From: Planctomycetota bacterium | GTDB taxonomy: Bacteria; Planctomycetota; Planctomycetia; Pirellulales; Thermoguttaceae | Direction: 5' to 3' | Assembly: GCA_023397045.1 (NCBI GenBank) | Contig: JAEWUR010000443.1 | Location: forward strand, 1 to 6,742 | DNA: 6,742 nucleotides | Shown here: positions 1 to 6,742 of the stretch, in pieces | Numbering within the stretch: position 1 is the stretch's first letter | How the letters are laid out: each line of letters opens with the position of its first letter | Program-made: the position numbers and the translations under genes | The notes under the pieces: generated by a model | Databases searched by the model: none | What the model was told of the DNA's origin: nothing | The model's input: the letters and a program-made list of their open reading frames with translations, nothing else

Positions 1-833
1 ACTTCGAGATCGTCGATGCCAAGGGGCAATCGCGTTGGTACCGCGCGACGGCCGTCAAACTGGCCGGCAGCGGCGAAGACGAGGCCAATCAGGCCACCGT
101 CGCGGTGCTTCGCGACATCAGCGACCAGAAATCGTCGCAGAAACGCAACGCCGAGTTCGTCTCGTCGGTCAGCCATGAGATGAAAACGCCGCTGGCCGGC
201 ATCAAGGCCTACGTCGAACTGCTCGCCGACGGCGATGCCGAGGACGAGGAGACGCGCGAGGAGTTCCTGGACGTCATCAACGGTCAGGCCGACCGGCTTC
301 AACGCCTCGTCGACAACCTGTTGAACTTGGCTCGGATCGAGGCTGGAGTGGTCAACGTCAGCAAGAAACAGCGTTCGCTCAACGAACTGCTCGAAGAATC
401 GCTCAACGTCGTCCGGCCGTCGGCCGAGGCCAAGCAGATCGAGCTTGTTTCGGAGTTGAGCCCCATGTATTTGGGCGTCTTGGCCGACCGCGACATGCTC
501 CTTCAGGCCGCCATCAACCTGCTGAGCAACGCCATCAAATACACGCCCAACGGCGGCCGCGTCACGCTGCGCAGCCGGATGGTCGACGACCAACTGCGGT
601 TCGAAGTCGAGGATACCGGCGTCGGGCTCAGCGAAGAGGACGCCCGTCGCGTGTTCGAAAAGTTCTATCGCGTGAAAAAAGACAAGAACATGGCTCAAGG
701 CACGGGCCTGGGGCTGCCGCTGGCCAAGCACATCGTCGAGGACGTGCATGGCGGAACGCTCACGGTCGAGAGCGTCTTGGGCGAAGGCAGCACGTTCATC
801 GTAACGCTGCCCTGCGCCGGGGCCAAGGATTGA
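1..833 (+). CDS. Sensor histidine kinase, PAS-linked, 5' end cut off by window edge
   Basis: The open frame (phase starting at base 3) runs from the left edge to the TGA at 831-833, giving 276 visible residues with no credible start, so the gene begins outside the window. The first 40 or so residues end in VAVLRDISDQK, the typical end of a PAS domain leading into a coiled linker. HisKA follows with the H-box SHEMKTPL; the phospho-accepting His codon is at 174-176. The HATPase_c part has an N-box (LLSNAIKY, Asn at 528-530), G1 DTGVGL (from 612), F-box FEKFYR (from 654) and G2 GTGLGLPLA (from 699), so the catalytic core is complete. It is a PhoR/WalK-like class I kinase expected to autophosphorylate and pass phosphate to a receiver, most simply the one encoded 21 bases downstream. 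Sensor input and membrane segments are not visible. An internal GTG at 105 lies inside the PAS-to-HisKA junction and is not the start. Confidence 0.93.
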   Translation, partial: FEIVDAKGQSRWYRATAVKLAGSGEDEANQATVAVLRDISDQKSSQKRNAEFVSSVSHEMKTPLAGIKAYVELLADGDAEDEETREEFLDVINGQADRLQRLVDNLLNLARIEAGVVNVSKKQRSLNELLEESLNVVRPSAEAKQIELVSELSPMYLGVLADRDMLLQAAINLLSNAIKYTPNGGRVTLRSRMVDDQLRFEVEDTGVGLSEEDARRVFEKFYRVKKDKNMAQGTGLGLPLAKHIVEDVHGGTLTVESVLGEGSTFIVTLPCAGAKD

Positions 834-844
834 GATGAGAAAAC

Positions 845-849
845 GAGGG
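845..849 (+). promoter_or_regulatory. Ribosome binding site of the receiver gene
   Basis: GAGGG lies five bases before the ATG at 855. It is one of the few reasonable Shine-Dalgarno matches in the plus-strand cluster and fixes the start of the receiver protein. Confidence 0.55.
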
Positions 850-854
850 CAACC

Positions 855-1244
855 ATGACGAAACACATTTTGCTTTGCGACGACGAAATCCACATCTTGC
901 GAGCGGCCGAATTCAAGGTGAAACGGGCCGGCTACGACGTGCGGATTGCCAGCGACGGTCAGGAGGGCTGGGAGTTGATCCAACAGCAGAAGCCGGACTT
1001 GCTGGTGACCGATTGCCAGATGCCGCGCATGGACGGCCTCGCATTGGTTGCCCGGGTGCGCGAAAATCCCGAGACGGCCGACATTCCGATCTTCATGTTG
1101 ACGGCCAAAGGATTTGAACTGTCGCACGATGAGTTGGCCGCCAAGTGGAACGTGCGCGGCGTGATCGCCAAACCGTTCAGCCCTCGCGAACTGCTGCAGC
1201 GCGTGGAAGACGCCTTGCACGAACACGAGCTTGCGACCACCTAA
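855..1244 (+). CDS. Single-domain response regulator (CheY-like receiver)
   Basis: This 129-residue protein is one receiver domain with no output domain. The acidic pair is D9-D10, the phospho-acceptor is D53 (in TDCQMPRMDG), the switch Thr is T83 (in MLTAKG) and the conserved Lys is K106 (in AKPFSP), so all phosphorylation residues are present. The ATG at 855 has a GAGGG site five bases upstream and places the first beta strand (HILLCDDE) at the usual position. It follows the kinase gene by 21 bases and is probably its partner. Lacking a DNA-binding or enzymatic output, it must act by protein contact, as CheY and Spo0F do. Possible targets here are the STAS protein or the assembly ATPase encoded downstream, which is inference from gene order only. 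Confidence 0.93.
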   Translation: MTKHILLCDDEIHILRAAEFKVKRAGYDVRIASDGQEGWELIQQQKPDLLVTDCQMPRMDGLALVARVRENPETADIPIFMLTAKGFELSHDELAAKWNVRGVIAKPFSPRELLQRVEDALHEHELATT

Positions 1245-1272
1245 CGCCGATGCGCGAGAAGACACCCTGAAT

Positions 1273-1599
1273 ATGAACCTGCCTTCCGAAATCTTTGGCG
1301 ACGTCATCGTGGTTCACACGCCCGACGAACTCGGCGCGGAGAACTGCGACGCTTTCGAGGCGTATGTGCCGTCGCTCGAGCGCCACAATGTGGTGCTCGA
1401 TCTGGACGCGACGGAGATGATCGACAGCAAGGGCCTGACCGCCTTGTTGAACGTTCAAGACAAGCTTCGCGACCTTTCGGGCGAGGCCAAAATCGCCACG
1501 ACGAACGACACGAACCGAAAGATCTTCGAGATCACCCGCCTCGACCAAAATTTGGAAGTATTCGACAGCGTCGTCGACGCCGTCAAGGCCTTCCGATAA
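1273..1599 (+). CDS. STAS-domain protein, anti-sigma factor antagonist type
   Basis: The 108-residue protein is a stand-alone STAS domain. It starts with a beta strand (DVIVVHTPDEL), has a central VVLDLDATEMIDSKGLTALL segment matching the SpoIIAA/RsbV core, and ends in a short helix. S52, directly after D51 in the DSKG motif, aligns with the serine that partner kinases phosphorylate in SpoIIAA/RsbV proteins. I chose the ATG at 1273, which begins just before the first strand. An in-frame TTG at 1231 would add 14 unconserved-looking residues and overlap the receiver gene. A weak GAGAAG lies about 11 bases upstream. It sits 28 bases after the receiver gene and 12 before the ATPase gene, so it is probably cotranscribed. 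Proteins of this family bind anti-sigma kinases or act as regulated binding modules. No anti-sigma kinase or PP2C phosphatase gene is visible here, so its partner is unknown. Confidence 0.88.
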   Translation: MNLPSEIFGDVIVVHTPDELGAENCDAFEAYVPSLERHNVVLDLDATEMIDSKGLTALLNVQDKLRDLSGEAKIATTNDTNRKIFEITRLDQNLEVFDSVVDAVKAFR

Positions 1600-1611
1600 C
1601 CAACGACGAAT

Positions 1612-3345
<1,734 letters not shown>

Positions 3346-3361
3346 AAACACTGCGGTTCGT

Positions 3362-3395
3362 CCCCTCTCCCGCCGGGAGAGGGTTAGGGTGAGGG
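3362..3395. repeat. REP-like dispersed inverted repeat between ATPase and platform genes
   Basis: CCCTCTCCC (3363-3371) and GGGAGAGGG (3375-3383) form a perfect 9-bp stem with a three-base loop. It is followed by TTAGGGTGAGGG (3384-3395), which carries two further G-runs. From memory, this C/G-run pattern matches a short dispersed intergenic repeat seen in many GC-rich bacteria; read on the minus strand it gives the familiar spurious peptide LTLTLSRRERG. There is no T-run after the stem, so it is not a standard intrinsic terminator. Its place between two genes that normally work together suggests a role in mRNA stability or partial attenuation, or simply passive insertion. Confidence 0.7.
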
Positions 3396-3432
3396 CCGAA
3401 GCGTTCGACGCGAATCGGCCGTTGGAGTAGGC

Positions 3433-3437
3433 AAGGA
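3433..3437 (+). promoter_or_regulatory. Ribosome binding site of the platform gene
   Basis: AAGGA lies seven bases before the ATG at 3445 and supports that start. The preceding ATPase gene has no such site, so the platform gene appears to be translated independently of it. Confidence 0.6.
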
Positions 3438-3444
3438 TTCGACC

Positions 3445-4632
3445 ATGAGCTATCAATATCGCGTCCGCGACTCGATCGGCAACACCCACACCGGGACGAT
3501 CGAGGCCGAATCGGTCGAAAACGCCACGCAACAACTGCGCCGCGACGGTTTCCAGGTGATCGAACTGGACGAAGCCGCCGACGAGGGGCTGTTCCCGCGT
3601 CGCATTTCGCGAAGCGAACTGATCTACGTCACCAGCCAGTTGGCCATCATGGTCGACACGGGCATTACGCTCTCGACGGCGCTGGCCGGCATCGTCGAAC
3701 AGGAGCCGAATCCCACGCTGCGGCGCGTGTTGAAGGATCTGAAAGAAGGCGTCGAGGCCGGCCAGGATTTCTCGACCGCTTTGGGACGATTCCCCAACAT
3801 CTTCGACAAAACCTACGTCGCGTTGGTCAAGGCCAGCGAAGCCACCGGCTCGCTTGGTCCGATGCTCGATCGAATCGCCGACTACCTCCGCAAAGAACTC
3901 GAAACCCGAAGCAAGGTTCGGGCGGCCATGGCCTATCCCACGGTCATGATGGTCCTGGCGGCCGGCGTGACCGTCTTCCTTTTGACTTACATCCTGCCGA
4001 AGTTCACGCCGTTGTTCAAGTCGAAGGGCACGAGCCTGCCGAAGCCGACGCTGATCATGATGACGCTTTCCGATACCATGTTGCACTACTGGTATCTCTG
4101 GCTGATCGGGGCGGTCGCGCTGACCGCCGCGTTCTTATACGGCAAACGAACGCAGATCGGGCGAATGTCGATCGATTGGCTCAAGATCAACTCCCCGATC
4201 ATCGGCCCCATGTTCCGGAAAGTCATCATCAGCCGCGGGATCCGAACGCTCGGCACCATGCTCAGCGCCGGCGTGCCGGTGATGGACGCCTTGCGAATGG
4301 CCGGCGCCGTTTCGGCCAACTTCTTCTACGAAAAACTCTGGGCGAACGTCCTCGACGAAGTGACCGGCGGAAAGCGAATCTGCGAAGTCCTCCAGGGAAA
4401 TCCGCTGTTCCCTCGCGTGCTGGTCCAGATGATCGCGGCCGGCGAAGAGACCGGACGCCTCGATCAGGTTCTGGAGAAGGTCAGCACGTATTACGATCGC
4501 GAAGTCGAGACCTCGCTGAAGGCCACCACCAGCCTGATCGAACCGATCATGATCAGCATCATGGGCGTGGTCGTCGGCACGATCGGTCTCGCCCTCATGC
4601 TGCCGATCTTCAGCCTGAGCAAGCAGCCGTAA
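3445..4632 (+). CDS. gspF: GspF/PilC-family inner-membrane platform protein
   Basis: The 395-residue protein has the standard layout of the type II secretion/type IV pilus platform. An N-terminal domain (3-41, YQYRVRDSIG and LRRDGFQVIEL) is followed by two T2SSF repeats, about 56-180 and 260-385. The repeats show their internal likeness in ASEATGSLGPMLDRIADY and AAGEETGRLDQVLEKVSTY. Three hydrophobic segments are expected at about 165-188, 215-234 and 366-390, the usual topology with large cytoplasmic domains that contact the ATPase. The ATG at 3445 has AAGGA seven bases upstream and begins exactly at the family's N-terminal strand. It lies 99 bases after the ATPase gene, on the same strand, which fits the common E-F or B-C gene order. 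No prepilin, prepilin peptidase, PilM-like or secretin gene is in the window, so pilus versus secretion function is undecided; the symbol is a family label. Confidence 0.94.
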   Translation: MSYQYRVRDSIGNTHTGTIEAESVENATQQLRRDGFQVIELDEAADEGLFPRRISRSELIYVTSQLAIMVDTGITLSTALAGIVEQEPNPTLRRVLKDLKEGVEAGQDFSTALGRFPNIFDKTYVALVKASEATGSLGPMLDRIADYLRKELETRSKVRAAMAYPTVMMVLAAGVTVFLLTYILPKFTPLFKSKGTSLPKPTLIMMTLSDTMLHYWYLWLIGAVALTAAFLYGKRTQIGRMSIDWLKINSPIIGPMFRKVIISRGIRTLGTMLSAGVPVMDALRMAGAVSANFFYEKLWANVLDEVTGGKRICEVLQGNPLFPRVLVQMIAAGEETGRLDQVLEKVSTYYDREVETSLKATTSLIEPIMISIMGVVVGTIGLALMLPIFSLSKQP

Positions 4633-4680
4633 GAGCCACCCAGAATTCATGGTGGGGCTCGCTTCGCTCGACCCACCCTA
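4633..4680. repeat. Dispersed palindromic repeat in the convergent intergenic region
   Basis: GGTGGG (4651-4656) pairs with CCCACC (4672-4677) around a 15-base loop rich in CTCGC/TTCGCTCG. Alternatively GAGCCACC (4633-4640) can pair imperfectly with GGTGGGGCTC (4651-4660). Read on the minus strand this element encodes VGWVERSEPHHEFWVAL, a peptide that I recall as a recurring spurious translation of a dispersed repeat in many bacterial genomes. It starts right after the platform gene stop and lies between convergent genes, a usual site for such elements. It could act as a weak two-way terminator, but no T-run is present. Confidence 0.65.
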
Positions 4681-4721
4681 CATGGAAAGCGGATCGGCCC
4701 TGAGGAAACACCGCTCTTTGC

Positions 4722-5771
4722 TCAAGGTTCCGTCTCACCGACTTCGAGCAGGAACCGGCCGATGGCGCCGTCGTGGCTGATTTTCGACGGATCGTTGCCG
4801 TCATGCGGCGCGGTGACGCCCGTGTAATAGATCCAATAGGTGTTCGGTTTTTCCGCTGGAATGGCGCCGGGCCCTATATAGATGCCCGTCTTGTCGAAAC
4901 CCTCGCCCAATTCGAGCAACGGAGTTCTTCCCAATCGCTGAAAGCTCTTGCCGTCTCGACTGAATGCGGCGTAGGGGACGACGTTGCCGCTGTCCGTGAA
5001 GAAACCTGACGGAAACATCAGATATAGGTCGTCGGCCAGTTTCGTCGTCGCTGCATTGTAGAAATGAAAATCCGCCGGGTCCCGGTCGTCGGGGCTCAGA
5101 ATGGCCACCGGATCGCCAAAATCGCCGAATGTGGCGGACTCGCAGTATCCGATGATTCGTTTGCCGGCGTAGAGTCCTTCGGTCCACATGCGCACGTACA
5201 AACGATAGACTCCGTCGTCGCGGATGCAGACGTTCGCGGTATCCGAGTTTTGTTTCAACAAGGGCTCTTCCCTCCAACTCCAATGGAGGCCGTCGGGCGA
5301 AGTCGCTCCGTAGATCCACCATCCGTCGCCCTGGTGCTCGCGGACGCCAACGGCCTTGAATCGTCTCAGGGGAAGCGCCTTTTCATCGTGGAAGACCGTC
5401 ACGCCATGCGTGGCGAAGCATAGAATGTTGTTGTCGGTGCTGCCTTGGTACGAGTAGATGCCCAAGGACGGCTTCTCCCAATGCACGCCATCCTCCGAAC
5501 GGGCGTAGCAAAGGTAGGTGTCGTCGTCATCGTGGTAATTCCGGTCGTTCGAGCTATACCACATGTGCCATTGGTCACCGATCTTCATGACCTGGCAATA
5601 ACCGATGCTGAAATCCTCCCAGGGGTGGTCGGATTTCAACAGCGGCTCGGTGGTACGCTCAAGGACGGCAAGGCTGGGAGCCTCGTCGGGGTTGGCCGCA
5701 GTCGCCGTCGGCGAGAACCACACCTCGAACACGCACAAGAGAACAATAATCAACAATTTCCAATGTCTCAT
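4722..5771 (-). CDS. Secreted five-bladed beta-propeller protein, glycoside-hydrolase-like
   Basis: The 349-residue protein begins with a signal peptide: basic RHWK, hydrophobic core 6-19, and a likely cleavage near TATAA at 22-26. The rest is repeated beta-propeller sequence. SEDGVHW (92-98), SPDGLHW (158-164) and SRDGKSF (271-277) are equivalent blade turns resembling short Asp-boxes, and aromatic strands such as QWHMWYSS (67-74) and LYLMFPSGFF (249-258) fit blades of the GH32/GH43/GH130-like fold. An acidic run HDDDD (80-84) lies in the first blade. The family is frequent in Planctomycetes, usually unnamed; a role in binding or cutting glycans is plausible, but I cannot assign catalytic acids or a substrate. 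The ATG has GGAAGG nine bases upstream. It follows the PEP-CTERM gene by 49 bases and is probably cotranscribed. Unlike that neighbour it stops directly after the last blade (AIGRFLLEVGETEP), with no anchor, so it may be periplasmic or released. Confidence 0.85.
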   Translation of the reverse strand: MRHWKLLIIVLLCVFEVWFSPTATAANPDEAPSLAVLERTTEPLLKSDHPWEDFSIGYCQVMKIGDQWHMWYSSNDRNYHDDDDTYLCYARSEDGVHWEKPSLGIYSYQGSTDNNILCFATHGVTVFHDEKALPLRRFKAVGVREHQGDGWWIYGATSPDGLHWSWREEPLLKQNSDTANVCIRDDGVYRLYVRMWTEGLYAGKRIIGYCESATFGDFGDPVAILSPDDRDPADFHFYNAATTKLADDLYLMFPSGFFTDSGNVVPYAAFSRDGKSFQRLGRTPLLELGEGFDKTGIYIGPGAIPAEKPNTYWIYYTGVTAPHDGNDPSKISHDGAIGRFLLEVGETEP

Positions 5772-5780
5772 CGCCTTCGA

Positions 5781-5786
5781 CCTTCC
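5781..5786 (-). promoter_or_regulatory. Ribosome binding site of the secreted propeller gene
   Basis: On the minus strand GGAAGG lies nine bases before the ATG whose first base is 5771. It supports the start that gives a complete signal peptide. Confidence 0.5.
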
Positions 5787-5820
5787 AGAGAAATCGCTCG
5801 TGTGGTGTCGTTATGCTACG

Positions 5821-6742
5821 CTAAATCGTTCGTCTTCGCCACCCCTGGACCAGAAGGCCCATGCCCGCGACAAGCAACAGGACGATCGTGGAAGGCTCGG
5901 GCGCGGGCTGGAAATGAAAACCGTAGACCGTGGCATCGTCCATATTGAACCGCAATGCGACCGTTTGGCCTGCCAATGCGTTGAGCTTGTCGACGCTGCC
6001 CCATCGCGCCATGGCCGAGAGAAAATCGCCCGGGACGATGGGAGTCGCGTCGCTCAGGGTGAAACCGGCCAACGGGATCAACGTTGCGGCGTCGAGGACT
6101 TCAATCGACAGTGAGCCGCCGACCACGGCGTTGACCAACAGATGGCCGGGATCGTCGGAAAGCGTGATGGCCGAGGTTGTCCACGTGCCAACCTCACCTT
6201 CGGTTGACTGAATGCCCGCGAATCGATCTTCGGGCAGCGTCGCCAGATGGATTTCGCCGGAGGTGCTGATGCCGCTGTCGTGGTTGTTGGGGAAATAGGA
6301 GTAGTAGATGTACAACTGACCGTTGTTCTCGACCATCGACGTTGCGGAATAGGCCGCCTGATCCGTGTCCGATTCATCGCGACCGTGTGCGGAAAGATCG
6401 ATCATCGAGTGATAGGCGTCGGGAATCGTCCAATCGACGCCGTCGCGGCTATACATGAACGAGGGATAAATGGCGCCGCTGGTGCTCCAACTGCCCGGAT
6501 GTTGATAGATCGACGGCAGCGCGACATATTGACCGTGATACGTCTGAACGCCCGGCGTGTAGATGTCGAAGTAATCGGTGCTTCCGGCGGGAATGTGATC
6601 GCCGGGATCGAGGATGTACTGGCGGGCACTGGTCCAGGTTCCGTCCCAGGTGTCGGATTGTTTCAGGTAGACGCCGCGGCGGCCGGAATAGCCGGAGTTG
6701 CCATACCACCACCGGCCGAATTCCTGGTAGGTTTGCGTTGTT
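5821..6742 (-). CDS. PEP-CTERM beta-propeller/beta-sandwich protein, 5' end beyond window
   Basis: The frame is open from the right edge to the TAG at 5821-5823, giving 306 visible residues; an internal ATG at 6456 lies within a blade (FMYSRDGVDW) and is not the start. The visible N-terminal 175 residues are propeller: DYFDIYTPGVQTYHGQYVAL followed by PSIY and SRDGVDW, similar to the matching region of the neighbouring gene, and ending in GEIHLATLPEDRF. Next comes a beta-sandwich-like region (about 185-275; HLLVNAVVGGSLSIEVLD, LAGQTVALRFNMDDATVYGFHF), which in related proteins caps a glycoside-hydrolase-like propeller. The C-terminus is a classic PEP-CTERM signal: PEP at 281-283, a hydrophobic segment 285-298 and RRR at 302-304, for recognition by an exosortase and export to the outer envelope or surface. 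No catalytic residue or substrate can be assigned. It is probably cotranscribed with the smaller propeller gene 49 bases downstream. Confidence 0.87.
   Translation of the reverse strand, partial: TTQTYQEFGRWWYGNSGYSGRRGVYLKQSDTWDGTWTSARQYILDPGDHIPAGSTDYFDIYTPGVQTYHGQYVALPSIYQHPGSWSTSGAIYPSFMYSRDGVDWTIPDAYHSMIDLSAHGRDESDTDQAAYSATSMVENNGQLYIYYSYFPNNHDSGISTSGEIHLATLPEDRFAGIQSTEGEVGTWTTSAITLSDDPGHLLVNAVVGGSLSIEVLDAATLIPLAGFTLSDATPIVPGDFLSAMARWGSVDKLNALAGQTVALRFNMDDATVYGFHFQPAPEPSTIVLLLVAGMGLLVQGWRRRTI
5824..5907 (-). other. PEP-CTERM sorting signal coding segment
   Basis: This segment encodes PAPEPSTIVLLLV followed by AGMGLL, VQGW and RRRTI: the Pro-Glu-Pro motif, one membrane-spanning stretch and a basic tail at the extreme C-terminus, in that order. 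This three-part structure is diagnostic for exosortase-sorted proteins and implies that the genome encodes an exosortase. Confidence 0.88.

Noticed and set aside
105..833. Histidine kinase starting at GTG 105
   Set aside because: The frame is open further left and encodes the end of a PAS domain, so the start is outside the window.
1231..1599. STAS gene starting at TTG 1231
   Set aside because: It would overlap the receiver gene and add 14 residues before the first STAS beta strand; ATG 1273 fits the domain better.
3363..3383. Intrinsic terminator after the ATPase gene
   Set aside because: The stem is strong but is followed by TTAGGGTGAGGG rather than a T-run, so it fits a dispersed repeat better than a classic terminator.
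5821..6456. PEP-CTERM gene starting at ATG 6456
   Set aside because: The frame stays open to the right edge with propeller sequence similar to the neighbour, so this ATG is internal.

Overview
The window looks like chromosomal DNA from a GC-rich, Gram-negative, planctomycete-like bacterium. Three things suggest this: a PEP-CTERM sorting signal on a large secreted protein, a pair of secreted beta-propeller proteins of a glycoside-hydrolase-like type common in Planctomycetes, and several genes with weak or absent Shine-Dalgarno sequences. The assignment is an inference from gene content; there is no rRNA or other phylogenetic marker in the window.

Layout. Bases 1-4632 hold a plus-strand cluster: the 3' part of a PAS-linked sensor histidine kinase (cut by the left edge), a stand-alone CheY-like receiver, a stand-alone STAS protein of the anti-sigma-factor-antagonist type, a GspE/PilB-family assembly ATPase with an MshEN-like N-terminus, and a GspF/PilC-family inner-membrane platform protein. 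The first four genes are separated by only 21, 28 and 12 bases and look like one operon. The ATPase and platform genes are separated by 99 bases that contain a GC-rich inverted repeat of a dispersed, REP-like type.

Bases 4633-4721 form a convergent intergenic region with a second dispersed-type palindromic element. Bases 4722-6742 hold two minus-strand genes read towards the first cluster. The upstream one runs off the right edge: it is a beta-propeller protein with a C-terminal beta-sandwich and a PEP-CTERM anchor. The downstream one is a complete, 349-residue secreted beta-propeller protein without that C-terminal part. The two share a recognisable core and are probably tandem paralogues.

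How the parts may work together. The ATPase and platform protein are the motor and base of a type IV pilus or type II secretion-like machine. The kinase, receiver and STAS protein directly upstream could form a local signalling module that controls when the machine is made or used. The propeller genes are an independent transcription unit, probably for binding or processing polysaccharide outside the cytoplasmic membrane. No RNA genes, CRISPR arrays, insertion sequences or phage genes were seen. The most unusual points are the signalling-plus-motor operon, the repeat placed between the ATPase and platform genes, and the paralogue pair with different C-terminal fates.
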